Source of the DNA: Pseudomonadota bacterium
GTDB lineage: Bacteria > Pseudomonadota > Alphaproteobacteria > Rickettsiales > SXRF01
DNA: 58,409 nt
Direction: 5' to 3'
NCBI GenBank assembly: GCA_028873525.1
Contig: JAGWIM010000003.1
Span: forward strand, 1-58,409
The position numbers and the translations under genes are program-made. The notes under the pieces were generated by a model. It did not search any database. It had not been told where the DNA came from and worked only from the letters and a program-made list of their open reading frames with translations. Numbering within the stretch: the first letter of the stretch is position 1; the number at the start of each line of letters is the position of its first letter. This document shows positions 16,131 through 25,972 of this stretch, in pieces.

Positions 16131-17270
16131 TCACGCCTTTAAGACTTTTTCCATCGCTTTTATCACCCTGTCCTGTTCGGCTTCCGTCATGGTGGGAAAG
16201 AGCGGCAGGCTCGCAATGCTGTTTCCGGCGGCCAAAGCATTTGGAAAATCTTCGGGTTTCCAGTCGTAGCGTTCCTTGTACCAGCTAAACATATGCGCCG
16301 CCTGGTAATGCAGGCCGACACCGATATTTTCCGCCTTCATGGCAGTAATAAAGCCGTCGCGGTCATTAAGCCGTGGCGTAAACAGGTGCCAGGCGTGCGT
16401 ATGCGCGTAGGTGGGGGCCTGCGGCAGGATAAGTTCCGGCCAGTTTTCAAGCGCTTCATAATAACGTTTCACCAGCGCTGCACGTTTTTTGATGAACCCA
16501 TCCAGTTCCGGCAACTGGTGCAGGCCGAGCGCCGCCTGGATGTCCATCATGTTGTATTTGAACCCCGGCAACACGACGTCGTATTGCTGGCTGCCTCCTT
16601 TGGCGAAGCGGTTGAAGGCGTTGCGGTCGATGCCGTGGAACCTTAAGCGCTCGATAGCGGAAATTACTTCTTTATCATCGGTGATGACGGCGCCGCCTTC
16701 GCCGGTCGTCATGTTTTTGTTGGGATGAAAACTCATGACGGCGATGTCGCCGAACGAGCCGAGTTTTTTGCCTTTATATTCTGCGCCGATGGCGTGCGCG
16801 CAGTCTTCCACCACGCGCAGCGAATGTTTTTTTGCCAGCGCATAAATCATATCGAGGTCGCAGGGTAATCCGGCGAAATGCACCGGCATGAGGACGCGGG
16901 TGCGCGGCGTGATGGCCGCTTCGAGCCGCGATACATCCATATTGAGCGTTGCCGGATCAATATCCACCAGCACCGGCGTTGCGCCCGCCAGCGCGATGAC
17001 GTTGAGCGTGGCGGCAAACGTCAGCGGCGTGGTGATGACTTCATCGCCCGTTTCCAATGTCAGCGCCAAGAGCGCCACGTGCAGCCCGGCGGTGGCGGAG
17101 GATAATGCCAAGGCTCTCCTGCCGCCGTGACAGGCCGATAGCATCTCCTCGAACTTCTGCACGCGCGGGCCGGTGGTGATCCAGCCGGAGCGCAGGGTTG
17201 CCACGACTTCTTCAATCGCCGCTTCGCTTAAAGCAGGTCTGGCGAAGGGGAGAAATTCTACATCGGCCAT
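16131..17270 (-). CDS. arnB: ArnB-type PLP aminotransferase (UDP-4-amino-4-deoxy-L-arabinose synthesis)
   Basis: DegT/DnrJ/EryC1 family sugar aminotransferase. It transfers an amino group from glutamate to UDP-4-keto-arabinose. It starts MADVEFLPFARPALSEA, with the AAGGAA ribosome-binding site at the end of arnT; an ATG 12 codons upstream lies inside arnT. Motifs: ALSSATAGLHVALLAL, EVITTPLTFAATLNVIAL, EDCAHAIGAEYKGKKLGSFG, and FHPNKNMTTGEGGAV with the PLP-binding lysine. The C-terminal VGLHYQAAHMFSWYKERY and ALAAGNSIASLPLFPTMTEA are ArnB-like. The 379-aa length fits the family. Located between arnT and arnC on the same transcript. Confidence 0.91.
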   Translation of the reverse strand: MADVEFLPFARPALSEAAIEEVVATLRSGWITTGPRVQKFEEMLSACHGGRRALALSSATAGLHVALLALTLETGDEVITTPLTFAATLNVIALAGATPVLVDIDPATLNMDVSRLEAAITPRTRVLMPVHFAGLPCDLDMIYALAKKHSLRVVEDCAHAIGAEYKGKKLGSFGDIAVMSFHPNKNMTTGEGGAVITDDKEVISAIERLRFHGIDRNAFNRFAKGGSQQYDVVLPGFKYNMMDIQAALGLHQLPELDGFIKKRAALVKRYYEALENWPELILPQAPTYAHTHAWHLFTPRLNDRDGFITAMKAENIGVGLHYQAAHMFSWYKERYDWKPEDFPNALAAGNSIASLPLFPTMTEAEQDRVIKAMEKVLKA

Positions 17271-17274
17271 TTGG

Positions 17275-18984
17275 TTATTCCTTTTCCAACAGCACGTTCC
17301 TGCCATATGAGGCCACCTCGCGCAGCCGGCAGGCAGCGGGCATTTTCAGCGTATCGCGCGTGGTGTTTTTCATCAGCGCGTAAACAGGGTGTTTCGCGTT
17401 CGCGCAGCGCCGCCAGAACTCCTTGTCGGTAATCATCCATTCATGCGTTTCGGGATAATGCGCGTAGCCGAATTCCAGCTCTCCTGTATACCCGGCGACG
17501 CTGACATTGCGGTTTAAGTACACCGGCACGTCCTGGAAATAGCCGCCGTACATCACCAGCATGTCGCCGGGTTTCAGGCGGTCTTTGAGGAAATCGGCCA
17601 GCGGCCTGGCGCTGGCGCGGTCAACGTCGCCGACGATATAATTAGCGCTGAGTCCCACCACTGCGCCGAACAGCGCCAGCGCCATGATGAGTACCTTCGC
17701 GGAATAGCGCCGCAGCGCCACATGGAGAAGCCCGATTAAAGCAAGGGTTAGTGGAATAAGCATCCACGGCAGGATGTCACGCCCCACCGCCAGCTTGCGA
17801 TCCTCGCCGCCCGGCAGCGGCATGATATAATGCAGCACGCCATACGCCGCCAGTAGCGCGCCGAACAGTGCTGCGACGAAGAAGATGTTTCGACGCAGAG
17901 GTTGCGCCGTCACCTGTCCCTGCCAGGCCTCGGCGAGATATTTCCCGATGGCAATGCAAAGCGGCGGGAAAATAGGCAGTATATAGGCCGCCAGCTTGGA
18001 ATGCGACGCCGAGAAAAAGAGCAGCGGCAGAAGAATCCAAAGGAGGAGGAAAAAAGTGTCACCTCGCACTTGCTTGTCCGCCGTAGCTTTAGCGAAGGGG
18101 GATTGCGGAGTCTCTTTCCATGTTACCAGCCCCCGCAATGAATGCGGGGCTGTAAACGTCCACGGCAGGAGGCCGGCCAGCGTGATGGCGATGAAGAACC
18201 ACCACGGCTTGTCGCGCTTGGCCTCGTTGGTCAGGAAGCGCTCGAAATGCTCGTGGACGATATAAAAATCGAAAAACGCCGGATGCGCGCGCATCATAAG
18301 CACGTGCCACGGCACGGCGATAATCAGAAAAATAACCAGGCCGGTGAACAGGCGTGCTTCACGCAAAATACGCCAGCTTTTTGTCGTGGCGATCCATGCG
18401 CTGATGACCAATCCCGGGATGACCATGCCGATTAAGCCTTTGGAGAGTACCGCCAGCGCTGCGGCGGGATACATGAGCAAATAAAAATTTCGCTTTCGTT
18501 TTCCCTCGGTATGCTGTGCTGCCATGAAACAAGCGAGGCAGGCGGTGATGAACAGGCTGACCGGCATGTCCACCATCGCCACGCGGCTTAAGGTATAGCC
18601 GAAAGCGCAGGTCGCCAGCACCAGCGCCGCCTGCAATCCGGCGGGACGCCCGTAAAGCATCCGGCCGGCAGCGAAGGTGATGGTGCAAAGCAGCGCCGCC
18701 ATGATGGCGGTGGTGATGCGCCCGGCGAATTCGCCGGCGCCGAGAAACTGCATGACCGACGCCTGCATCCAGTAAAAGAGCGGCGGTTTTTCAAAGTAAG
18801 GCACGCCGTTGATGCGCGGCGTCAGCCAGTCATGCGTCGCCAGCATTTGCCGCGGCACCTCGATATAGCGCGCTTCGCTGGGCGTAAGGTAAGGCCGCGC
18901 GCCGAGGCCGATGCAGAAAAAAATCAGCGCGGCCAGAAACACCCATGTCATGTCGCGCCGTACGGCGTGTGCTTTATTTTGCAT
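17275..18984 (-). CDS. arnT: ArnT-type lipid A aminoarabinose transferase, with a repeat insertion
   Basis: Polytopic inner-membrane glycosyltransferase (GT39/GT83 superfamily) expected to move aminoarabinose from undecaprenyl phosphate to lipid A on the periplasmic side. The first periplasmic loop has YLTPSEARYIEVPRQMLATH and PYFEKPPLFYWMQA, with the acidic residues typical of ArnT and related enzymes. At least ten hydrophobic helices follow, then a periplasmic C-terminal domain (DRASARPLADFLKDR onward). At 569 aa it is slightly longer than the usual 550. Residues about 292-306 (SPFAKATADKQVRGD) are a translated class D repeat in a hydrophilic loop. Its start overlaps the MFS stop by 11 bases. 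Another GT39 lipid glycosyltransferase is the alternative, but arnB and arnC next door favour ArnT. Confidence 0.88.
   Translation of the reverse strand: MQNKAHAVRRDMTWVFLAALIFFCIGLGARPYLTPSEARYIEVPRQMLATHDWLTPRINGVPYFEKPPLFYWMQASVMQFLGAGEFAGRITTAIMAALLCTITFAAGRMLYGRPAGLQAALVLATCAFGYTLSRVAMVDMPVSLFITACLACFMAAQHTEGKRKRNFYLLMYPAAALAVLSKGLIGMVIPGLVISAWIATTKSWRILREARLFTGLVIFLIIAVPWHVLMMRAHPAFFDFYIVHEHFERFLTNEAKRDKPWWFFIAITLAGLLPWTFTAPHSLRGLVTWKETPQSPFAKATADKQVRGDTFFLLLWILLPLLFFSASHSKLAAYILPIFPPLCIAIGKYLAEAWQGQVTAQPLRRNIFFVAALFGALLAAYGVLHYIMPLPGGEDRKLAVGRDILPWMLIPLTLALIGLLHVALRRYSAKVLIMALALFGAVVGLSANYIVGDVDRASARPLADFLKDRLKPGDMLVMYGGYFQDVPVYLNRNVSVAGYTGELEFGYAHYPETHEWMITDKEFWRRCANAKHPVYALMKNTTRDTLKMPAACRLREVASYGRNVLLEKE
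18062..18108. repeat. Class D repeat inside arnT
   Basis: It contains gtccgccgtagctttagcga. The reverse strand codes SPFAKATADK. It shares the gccgtagct word with the fusA-orf75 spacer element at 56930. No long stem is visible, so it looks like a single arm. Confidence 0.65.
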
Positions 18985-20164
18985 GGCGGTTCCTCTTGTT
19001 TCCTGCCCATCCTACGCCCGCCAGCGCGGCGGCACTGAAAAACGCGCCGGTGAAAAACGTTGCCGCCGGGCTGAGTTGTTCCCACATCTCGCCGGCAATA
19101 ACGCTGGCGGCCAGCATGGCGATGCCGCAGGCGAGGTTGTAGACGCCGTAGGCGGTGCCGCGTATGTGCGCCGGCGCGGTGTCCGTCACCATCGCCGCGA
19201 GCAAGCCTTGCGTAAATCCCATATGGAGCCCCCATAAGCTGACGCCGAGCGCCAGCCACCACAGATTATGGCCGAGGCCAAGCACCATATCGGCTGCCAG
19301 CAGGAAAGCAATACCCATCAGGAGCACCGCCTCGCGGCCAATGCGGTCCGACCATTTGCCCGTCGGGTAAGACGCCAGCGTATAGACAATGTTCATTACT
19401 ACCAGCGTCACCGGCACCCACGCCACCGGCAGCCCGTCCACCTGCGCCTTGAGGATGAGGAAAGCTTCGGAAAAACGCGCCAGCGTCAGCGCGGCGGCGG
19501 CGGCGACCAATTCCCAGTAAGCGCCGCCGGCGCGGCTTATGTCGCGGAGGCGCAGTTTCTCGCCGGTATGTTTCTTCGGCGCGGTTTCCGGCTCGCGGAC
19601 AAAGGCGGTCAGCAGCATCACCGCGATAAAAGCGGGGATGGCGGCGATCCACAGCACGGCGCGGATATGGTCGGCCAGCAGCAGCATGAAGAGAATCGCC
19701 AGCCCCGGCCCGATAACGGCGCCGATGGTGTCGAGCGACTGGCGCAGGCCGAAACAGGCGCCGCGGATGTCAGGCGGCGCAAGATCGCCGATCAGCGCGT
19801 CGCGCGGCGCGCCGCGGATGCCCTTACCGACGCGGTCGATGCAGCGCGCCAGCAGCACCGTCATCATGCTGTGCGCCAGCGGGAACAGCGGCTTGCTGGC
19901 GGCGGCGAGGCCGTAACCCATGAGCGCCAGCAGCTTGCGTTTGCCCAGCCAGTCGCTTAAAGCGCCGGAGAAAATGCGGGTGATGAGCGCCGTCGCCTCG
20001 GCGACGCCCTCGACAATGCCGAGCGACACGGCGCTGAGGCTCAGCGTGGTGATCATGAATACCGGCAGCAGGCTGTGGATCAACTCGGAGGAGCAGTCCA
20101 TGAACAGGCTGACGAAACCGAGCGCCCAGATGCTTTTTGGAATTTTACTCATTGTGTCAGCCAT
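18974..20164 (-). CDS. Major facilitator superfamily transporter
   Basis: Twelve-helix type inner-membrane transporter, about 396 aa from the ATG at 20164. A TTG eight codons upstream and an ATG at 20152 are alternatives, and none has a clear ribosome-binding site. The loop after helix 2 has the MFS signature GALSDWLGKRKLLALMGYG, with RVGKGIRGAPRDALIGDLAP following and GKWSDRIGREAVLLMG in the second half. The substrate cannot be read from sequence. It heads the arn transcription unit and overlaps arnT by 11 bases, so it may export a toxic compound or a lipid-linked intermediate. The second idea is speculative; no ArnE/ArnF flippase is visible in the cluster. Confidence 0.87.
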   Translation of the reverse strand: MADTMSKIPKSIWALGFVSLFMDCSSELIHSLLPVFMITTLSLSAVSLGIVEGVAEATALITRIFSGALSDWLGKRKLLALMGYGLAAASKPLFPLAHSMMTVLLARCIDRVGKGIRGAPRDALIGDLAPPDIRGACFGLRQSLDTIGAVIGPGLAILFMLLLADHIRAVLWIAAIPAFIAVMLLTAFVREPETAPKKHTGEKLRLRDISRAGGAYWELVAAAAALTLARFSEAFLILKAQVDGLPVAWVPVTLVVMNIVYTLASYPTGKWSDRIGREAVLLMGIAFLLAADMVLGLGHNLWWLALGVSLWGLHMGFTQGLLAAMVTDTAPAHIRGTAYGVYNLACGIAMLAASVIAGEMWEQLSPAATFFTGAFFSAAALAGVGWAGNKRNRHAK

Positions 20165-20181
20165 AGCAAAGAATTGATGCG

Positions 20182-20210
20182 TTGACAAACCGGCGCGGAT
20201 TCACAATAAG
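20182..20210 (+). promoter_or_regulatory. Possible sigma-70-type promoter for the ABC importer
   Basis: A perfect TTGACA at 20182-20187 is followed, after about 15-17 bases, by cacaataag as a weak -10. It lies in the divergent gap between the MFS gene and the ABC permease, about 145 bases before the permease ATG. The weak -10 keeps confidence low. Confidence 0.35.
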
Positions 20211-20245
20211 GGGACAACATGACATTAAGGGGCGGAAACATCAGG

Positions 20246-20309
20246 GGATGACCCGTAACCGGATGGCCGGGTTTTTCTGGTCATCAGGTTATCCGGTGAC
20301 GGGTCATCC
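20246..20309. repeat. Palindromic element upstream of the ABC permease
   Basis: ggatgacccgt (20246-20256) pairs perfectly with acgggtcatcc (20299-20309). Next inward, ccggat (20259-20264) pairs with atccgg (20291-20296). It forms a long hairpin in the 5' leader, ending about 20 bases before the permease ATG and just upstream of its GGGAGG ribosome-binding site. Word structure resembles class C. Confidence 0.75.
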
Positions 20310-20330
20310 GCTGTTATAGGGAGGACGGCC

Positions 20331-22109
20331 ATGCAATTTTCCGGCATTCCTGGACGCCTGATTCCGCGCATCGCCAACGTCGGCGTGATTCCGAAACCCG
20401 CACTCGGGCGCCAGCATCTTACTCGTTTCTGGTTCGACGCGCTGGCCTTCTCGCTGGTGCTGGCCTTCTTCGCTTATATTTCGTGGGGCATGAACGAAAT
20501 TTCGGCGCCGCTGACCCACCTGGCGCATACGCCGATCAGCCTTGACGTTCACCGGTTGCCTGAATATGCCATGCGGACGACGCTGCGGATGCTGATCGCG
20601 GTGGTGGTGTCGCTCGCCTTTACCCTCACCTATGCCACCGCTGCCGCCAAGAGTCGCAAGGCCGGGCAGATTCTGATTCCCTTGCTCGACATCCTGCAAT
20701 CGGTGCCGGTGCTGGGCTATATCTCCTTCACCGTTACCGGCTTCATCGCGCTTTTTCCCGGCAGTATGCTCGGCGTCGAATGCGCCGCCATTTTCGCCAT
20801 CTTCACCTCGCAGGCGTGGAACATGGCCTTCTCGCTGTACCAGTCGCTGAAAACCATCCCGCACGATATTGACGAGGCGGCATTCGTCTTCAAGCTCTCC
20901 GGCTGGCAGAAATTCTGGAAGATGGAACTGCCCTACGCCATGCCCGGCCTCATCTGGAACACCATGATGTCCATGTCGGGCGGCTGGTTTTTTGTCGTCG
21001 CTTCGGAAGCGATTACCGTCGGCAACCAGCATATCACGCTGCCCGGTGTAGGTTCCTATATCGCGCTGGCCATCGAGCGGCGCAATCTGCACGCCATCGG
21101 CTATGCCATCGCCGCCATGACGGTGGTGATTCTGCTTTATGACCAGTTGCTGTTTCGTCCGCTGGTGGCGTGGTCGGACAAATTCCGTTATGAAATGACG
21201 GCCGGCGGAGATGCGCCGCGTTCCTGGGTGTTGGAGCTGTTTACCCAAAGCCGCCGCGCGAAGCTACTGCTTATGCCATTCGGCTGGCTGGCCGAATGGG
21301 CGCTGCGCCTCAGGCTTTTCGTGCCGAAGGCCGCGCCTTCGCTGCAATTTTCGCCGCGCGAGGCGCGGCTCTTCGATTATCTCTGGTATGCGTTGCTGGC
21401 GCTGGTGGGAGTAGTGACGGCGCGGCACCTCGTCATCTTCCTTATGGCCAGCGTCAGCCTCAGTGATGCGCTGCAGGTGTCGTGGCTGGCGTTGCTGACC
21501 TTGACCCGCGTCGTCGTGCTGATTGCGCTGGCATCGCTCGTCTGGGTACCGCTCGGCATTTTGATCGGGCTTAATCACCGGCTGGCGCAGATGATTCAGC
21601 CGCTGGCGCAGTTCCTTGCCGCCTTTCCAGCCAACCTTTTATTTCCCGTGGCGGTGATGCTGATCAGCCGCTACGACCTCAATCCCGACATCTGGCTCAG
21701 CCCCTTGATGATACTGGGCACGCAGTGGTATATTTGTTTCAATGTCATCGCCGGCGCCTCGGCATTCCCGAATGATATGCGGGAGGCGGCGCGCAATTTC
21801 CGCGTGCATGGCTGGCTGTGGTGGAAAAAGGTGATGGTGCCGGGGGTGTTCCCGTATTTCCTCACCGGCGCGATTACGGCGTCGGGCGGCGCATGGAACG
21901 CCAGCATTGTCGCCGAGGCGGTGCAGTGGGGCGACAAGAGCTATACGGCCAAGGGACTCGGCGCGTATATTGCCGAGATGACGGCAGCCGGCGATTTCCC
22001 GCACATCGCGCTGGGCGTCGGCGCGATGGCGATCGTGGTGGTGATGTGCAATAAATTCTTCTGGCGGCCGCTGTATGACATGGCGGCGCGGAAGTTGAGG
22101 TTTGATTGA
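20331..22109 (+). CDS. ABC anion importer, duplicated permease subunit
   Basis: The 592-aa inner-membrane protein has two BPD_transp_1 modules in tandem, each with an EAA-type loop: [20 protein letters not shown] in the first half and [20 protein letters not shown] in the second. It belongs to the nitrate/sulfonate/bicarbonate (TauC/NrtB-like) group with a duplicated permease. It is preceded by GGGAGG about 8 bases before the ATG. The ATPase gene begins 1 base after its stop. No periplasmic binding protein is encoded beside it, so the substrate cannot be inferred beyond an anion-like compound. Confidence 0.9.
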   Translation: MQFSGIPGRLIPRIANVGVIPKPALGRQHLTRFWFDALAFSLVLAFFAYISWGMNEISAPLTHLAHTPISLDVHRLPEYAMRTTLRMLIAVVVSLAFTLTYATAAAKSRKAGQILIPLLDILQSVPVLGYISFTVTGFIALFPGSMLGVECAAIFAIFTSQAWNMAFSLYQSLKTIPHDIDEAAFVFKLSGWQKFWKMELPYAMPGLIWNTMMSMSGGWFFVVASEAITVGNQHITLPGVGSYIALAIERRNLHAIGYAIAAMTVVILLYDQLLFRPLVAWSDKFRYEMTAGGDAPRSWVLELFTQSRRAKLLLMPFGWLAEWALRLRLFVPKAAPSLQFSPREARLFDYLWYALLALVGVVTARHLVIFLMASVSLSDALQVSWLALLTLTRVVVLIALASLVWVPLGILIGLNHRLAQMIQPLAQFLAAFPANLLFPVAVMLISRYDLNPDIWLSPLMILGTQWYICFNVIAGASAFPNDMREAARNFRVHGWLWWKKVMVPGVFPYFLTGAITASGGAWNASIVAEAVQWGDKSYTAKGLGAYIAEMTAAGDFPHIALGVGAMAIVVVMCNKFFWRPLYDMAARKLRFD

Positions 22110-22110
22110 T

Positions 22111-23412
22111 ATGGAAAACGCACTGCTCAGTCTTGACCATGTTTCGCAGATGTTCAAGCGGTCGGAGGGGCGTGACCTCAAGGTGCTTGATGATGTCAAC
22201 CTCTCGCTGAAAGAGGGCGAGATTGTAGGATTGCTCGGCAAGTCCGGCTCCGGAAAATCCACCTTGCTTCGCATCGTCGCCGGCCTGATTGCGCCGTCCT
22301 CCGGCAGCGTTGTCCACAGCAGTGCAGGGGTGGCCGACGGGCAACTCAGCATTGCCATGGTGTTCCAGACTTTCGCGTTGTTCCCGTGGCTCACCGTGCT
22401 GGAGAACGTCGAACTGGGGCTGGAGGCGCTCGGCGTTCCAAGCAAGGAAATGCGGAAGCGTGCGCTGGCCGCCATCGACCTCATCGGCCTCGACGGCTAC
22501 GAATCGGCCTTCCCGCGGGAGCTTTCCGGCGGCATGAAGCAGCGCGTCGGCTTCGCGCGGGCGCTGGTCGTCAACCCGCAGATATTGCTGATGGACGAGC
22601 CGTTCTCGGCGCTCGACGTGCTGACCGCCGAAACGCTCAAAACCGATTTCCTCGATTTGTGGCTTGAACACAAAGTGCCGCTTAAAAGCGTGCTGCTGGT
22701 GACGCACAACATCGAAGAAGCGGTGGTGATGTCCGACCGCATCCTGGTATTCGCTTCCAACCCCGGGCGCATCTTGTCGGAAATCAAGGTCGACCTGCCG
22801 CACCCGCGTGATCGCCAGTCGATGGCGTTTCGCATCATGGTCGACCAGATTTACACGCTGATGACCTCCGGCATGGCAAAGCCCGGTGCCGCCATTGCCG
22901 AAAAATCCGCCGAAGGCACGCTCTACGACAAATTACCGCGCGTCTCGCCCAACCAGATATCGGGCCTGGTCGAAGCGCTGGCCGAGGCGCCGTATCACGG
23001 CCAAGCCGATCTGCCGGCGCTTGACCAGGCACTGGGCCTCGGCACCGAGGACGTGCTGCATCTTGTCGAGGCGCTCAGGATGCTTAAATTCGCCGAGGTC
23101 TCAAGCGGCGACGTCAAACTTACCGCCGCCGGCAAAATGTTCGCCGACGCCGGGACGCAGAAGCGCAAGATGATTTTCGCCGAGCATCTGATTCAGAGCA
23201 TCCCGCTGGCGGCGTTTGTGTATCGTGTGTTGCAAAGCCGCCCCGGGCATCACGCGCCGCGTATCCGCTTCATGACGCAGCTTGAGGACCATATGGCGGA
23301 AGAGGATGCCGAGGAAGCGCTGTCGGCGGTGACGAGTTGGGGGCGCTACGCCGAGCTGTTTGCATATGATGACAATGCGGAGACCTACAGCTTAGAGAAT
23401 CCTTCGGCATAA
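22111..23412 (+). CDS. ABC anion importer, ATPase subunit with AAA-associated C-terminal domain
   Basis: The nucleotide-binding domain (residues about 1-250) has Walker [11 protein letters not shown]-loop [10 protein letters not shown], signature [17 protein letters not shown], Walker [13 protein letters not shown] and switch LVTHNIEEA, like TauB/SsuB/NrtC. The remaining 170 or so residues ([20 protein letters not shown] onward) form the AAA-associated domain found on some importers with duplicated permeases, perhaps a regulatory winged helix. The ATG at 22111 is preferred to a TTG at 22102. It forms a two-gene operon with the permease; the binding protein must lie elsewhere. Confidence 0.9.
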   Translation: MENALLSLDHVSQMFKRSEGRDLKVLDDVNLSLKEGEIVGLLGKSGSGKSTLLRIVAGLIAPSSGSVVHSSAGVADGQLSIAMVFQTFALFPWLTVLENVELGLEALGVPSKEMRKRALAAIDLIGLDGYESAFPRELSGGMKQRVGFARALVVNPQILLMDEPFSALDVLTAETLKTDFLDLWLEHKVPLKSVLLVTHNIEEAVVMSDRILVFASNPGRILSEIKVDLPHPRDRQSMAFRIMVDQIYTLMTSGMAKPGAAIAEKSAEGTLYDKLPRVSPNQISGLVEALAEAPYHGQADLPALDQALGLGTEDVLHLVEALRMLKFAEVSSGDVKLTAAGKMFADAGTQKRKMIFAEHLIQSIPLAAFVYRVLQSRPGHHAPRIRFMTQLEDHMAEEDAEEALSAVTSWGRYAELFAYDDNAETYSLENPSA

Positions 23413-23414
23413 CC

Positions 23415-23654
23415 GTGGGGGCATTTTTGTGGCATTCTATCCCGAATAAAAAATACCATACAGACCAGAAGCTGATGAAGGAGCATGCGCCAGGCGGCAC
23501 TGCGGACCACCGGCAAAGGCTGGATGGGATGACGCGCTTACTCGCCCGGAATCAAAAGATAATGCTCACCTGGGAACCGGCTGATTCTATCCATGCGCCC
23601 GGACAGGTTATTGCAAAAGGCTACGCGCGTTCTGGAAGTCTCCCCGGTCGCTAA
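23415..23654 (+). CDS. Doubtful 79-codon ORF in the ABC-csp gap
   Basis: The 353 bases between the ABC ATPase and the cold-shock gene (23413-23765) hold only this GTG-initiated ORF, 3 bases past the ATPase stop. No ribosome-binding site, family or domain is seen. The middle (RQRLDGMTRLLARNQ) could be a short helix. It may be non-coding leader sequence of the cold-shock gene; such long leaders are known for csp genes. Nothing else is recognisable in the gap. Confidence 0.2.
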   Translation: MGAFLWHSIPNKKYHTDQKLMKEHAPGGTADHRQRLDGMTRLLARNQKIMLTWEPADSIHAPGQVIAKGYARSGSLPGR

Positions 23655-23765
23655 ATTCGGATAGAATCCCCCTTGCCAACCCTGCCGGGCTGCGCTACAT
23701 ACTCCTGCTGGCGTTGCCGGTTGGCGGCGTTTTATCCATCACTACTGTAATAAGGAGTTAAGGCA

Positions 23766-23969
23766 ATGGCGACTGGCACAGTCAAATGGTACAACCCGGC
23801 GAAGCGTTTTGGGTTCATCAAACCGGATGACGATACGCAGGATGTATTCGTGCATGTTTCGGCGCTGGAGGCGGCGGGCTTGATGACGCTAGATGAGGGT
23901 CAGCGCGTTTCATACGACCTGGCGGAGAACAAGGGCAAAAGCTCGGCGGCCAATCTGAAGCTGATATAA
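23766..23969 (+). CDS. Cold-shock domain protein (CspA family)
   Basis: The 67-aa single OB-fold RNA/DNA-binding protein acts as an RNA chaperone. It starts MATGTVKWYNPAKRFGFIKP, where RFGFI is the RNP1 motif (the usual preceding Lys-Gly is AKR here), and RNP2 is DVFVHVSA. It ends with the DLAENKGKSSAANLKLI strand. Strong AAGGAG ribosome-binding site 10 bases before the ATG. The leader from the previous gene is long. typA follows, separated by two palindromic elements. Confidence 0.93.
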   Translation: MATGTVKWYNPAKRFGFIKPDDDTQDVFVHVSALEAAGLMTLDEGQRVSYDLAENKGKSSAANLKLI

Positions 23970-23985
23970 TACTACTGAATTTTCT

Positions 23986-24053
23986 CCTCTCCCTTGATGG
24001 GAGGGGGCGAATTTTGTTAGCGAATGCAATGAGCTTACAAAATTCGGGAGAGG
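23986..24053. repeat. Class B palindromic element between csp and typA
   Basis: Outer arms cctctccc (23986-23993) and gggagagg (24046-24053) are perfect. Inner arms cgaattttgt (24008-24017) and acaaaattcg (24037-24046) are perfect over 10 bp. The class B C/G-run is combined with an AT-rich inner stem. It could also act as a csp transcript terminator or processing signal. Confidence 0.85.
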
Positions 24054-24080
24054 GTGATCTTTACCCCTCACCCGGTTTTC

Positions 24081-24138
24081 CTAAGACTTGCTGACGCAAG
24101 ACTTAAGGGAAGCCTCCCTCTCCCGCAAGGGAAGAGGG
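24081..24138. repeat. Second element in the csp-typA spacer; supplies the typA ribosome-binding site
   Basis: ccctctccc (24116-24124), gcaa loop, gggaagaggg (24129-24138, one bulged base), preceded by the mirrored words aagacttgc...gcaagactt (24083-24104). The G-rich arm (gagggg, 24134-24139) lies about 10 bases before the typA ATG and is the only Shine-Dalgarno-like sequence there. Confidence 0.7.
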
Positions 24139-24149
24139 GAAATGACATT

Positions 24150-25970
24150 ATGACCGAACTTCGCAACATTGCCATCATCGCCCACGTTGACCACGGGAAG
24201 ACGACGCTGATTGACCAGATGCTGCGCCAGAGCGGTACGTTCCGCGTCGGCCAGCAAGTCGCCGAATGCGTCATGGATTCCGGCGACATCGAGCGCGAGC
24301 GCGGCATCACCATCCTTGCCAAATGCACGTCGGTGAAGCGCGGCGACATCCGCATCAACATCGTCGATACGCCGGGACACGCCGATTTTGGCGGCGAGGT
24401 GGAGCGTGTGCTCTCGATGGTCGATGGCGCGTTGCTGCTCGTCGATGCCGCCGAAGGGCCGCTGCCGCAAACCAAATTCGTGCTTGGCAAAGCGTTGAAA
24501 CTTGGCCTTCGCCCGATTGTAGTTATCAACAAGGTAGACCGCGGCGATGCCCGCCCCGATGCGGTGGCCAACGAAGTGTTCGACCTGTTCGCGGCGCTCG
24601 ATGCCAGCGAGGCGCAGCTCGATTTCCCCATCGTTTATGCATCGGGCCGTGACGGCTGGGCGGCGGAATCGCTCGCCGCGCCACGCGAGAACCTCGATCC
24701 GTTGTTCGACCTCATTATCCGCCACGTCGAAGCGCCGGACGCCGATCCCGAAGCGGCTTTTTCGATGCTGGTGTCAATTCTGGAATATGATTCTTATTTA
24801 GGCCGCATCCTCACCGGGCGCATCTATAGCGGCACGGCGCAGGTCGGCATGCCGATCAAGTCGCTCTCGCTCGACGGCAGGCAGATAGAGCAGGGGCGGC
24901 TGACCAAGCTGCTGGCGTTCGACGGCATCAAGCGCGTGCCGGTGGAAAAAGCGGTGGCCGGTGACATTGTCGCCGTGGCCGGGCTGGAGAAAACCTCGGT
25001 GGCTGACACCATAGGCGATTTGACGGTGACCGGCGCTGTGCCCTCCACGCCCATCGACCCGCCGACGATGGCGATTACGATTTCGGTCAACGATTCACCG
25101 CTGGCCGGACAGGAAGGCAGCAAGGTGACCAGCCGCATGATCCGCGACCGGTTGTTCAAGGAAGCCGAGGGCAACGTGGCTATCCGCGTGAGCGAGGCCG
25201 AATCCAAGGACGCATTCGAGGTGGCGGGGCGCGGCGAGTTGCAGCTTGGCGTGCTGATTGAAACCATGCGGCGCGAAGGCTTCGAGCTTTCGGTGTCGCG
25301 GCCGCGCGTGCTGTTTAAGGAAGAAGACGGCGCCAAAATGGAGCCGATCGAGGAAGTCGTCATTGATGTGGATGACGAGCATACCGGCATTGTGGTGGAC
25401 AAAATTTCACAGAGAAAGGGCGAGATGGTGGATATGCGCCCGTCCGGCGGTCACAAAACCCGCATCGTGTTTTATGTGCCGTCGCGCGGGCTTATCGGCT
25501 ACCAGGGCGAGTTTTTAACCGACACGCGCGGTACCGGCGTCATCAACCGGTTGTTCCACGGCTATGCGCCCACCAAGGGCGATATTGAAGGCAGGCGCAA
25601 CGGCGCGCTGATTTCGACCGACAAGGGCGAAGCGGTTGCCTACGCCATCTGGCAATTGCAGGAGCGTGGCAAGATGTTCATCAACCCGGGCGACAAGGTG
25701 TACGAGGGCATGATCGTGGGCGAACATTCCCGCGACAACGACCTTGAAATCAACGTGCTGAAGGAAAAGCAGCTCACCAACATCCGCACCAAGGCGGCCG
25801 ACGAGGCCATTCGCCTCATTCCGCCGCTTCGCATGACGCTCGAGCAGATGATTTCCTACATCCAGGACGACGAACTGGTGGAAGTGACGCCGAAGTCGCT
25901 CCGCCTGCGCAAGAGCGCGCTCGACGCCAATGAGCGGAAGAAATTGAGTCGGGCGAAGAAGGCGAGTTAA
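24150..25970 (+). CDS. typA: GTPase TypA/BipA
   Basis: Ribosome-associated translational GTPase involved in 50S assembly and stress or cold adaptation. The real start is [20 protein letters not shown]. An in-frame ATG 32 codons upstream would translate the repeat elements ([12 protein letters not shown]) and is rejected. G1 is [10 protein letters not shown]3 [17 protein letters not shown]4 [11 protein letters not shown]. The EF-G-like domain III/V ([20 protein letters not shown]) and the TypA-specific C-terminal domain ([24 protein letters not shown]-like [12 protein letters not shown]) are present. 606 aa, the family norm. Next to a cold-shock gene. Confidence 0.96.
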   Translation: MTELRNIAIIAHVDHGKTTLIDQMLRQSGTFRVGQQVAECVMDSGDIERERGITILAKCTSVKRGDIRINIVDTPGHADFGGEVERVLSMVDGALLLVDAAEGPLPQTKFVLGKALKLGLRPIVVINKVDRGDARPDAVANEVFDLFAALDASEAQLDFPIVYASGRDGWAAESLAAPRENLDPLFDLIIRHVEAPDADPEAAFSMLVSILEYDSYLGRILTGRIYSGTAQVGMPIKSLSLDGRQIEQGRLTKLLAFDGIKRVPVEKAVAGDIVAVAGLEKTSVADTIGDLTVTGAVPSTPIDPPTMAITISVNDSPLAGQEGSKVTSRMIRDRLFKEAEGNVAIRVSEAESKDAFEVAGRGELQLGVLIETMRREGFELSVSRPRVLFKEEDGAKMEPIEEVVIDVDDEHTGIVVDKISQRKGEMVDMRPSGGHKTRIVFYVPSRGLIGYQGEFLTDTRGTGVINRLFHGYAPTKGDIEGRRNGALISTDKGEAVAYAIWQLQERGKMFINPGDKVYEGMIVGEHSRDNDLEINVLKEKQLTNIRTKAADEAIRLIPPLRMTLEQMISYIQDDELVEVTPKSLRLRKSALDANERKKLSRAKKAS

Positions 25971-25972
25971 TT

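Noticed and set aside
20304-21248. 314-codon minus-strand ORF opposite the ABC permease
   Set aside because: Shadow frame, rich in Arg, Gln and His, inside a clear transporter gene.
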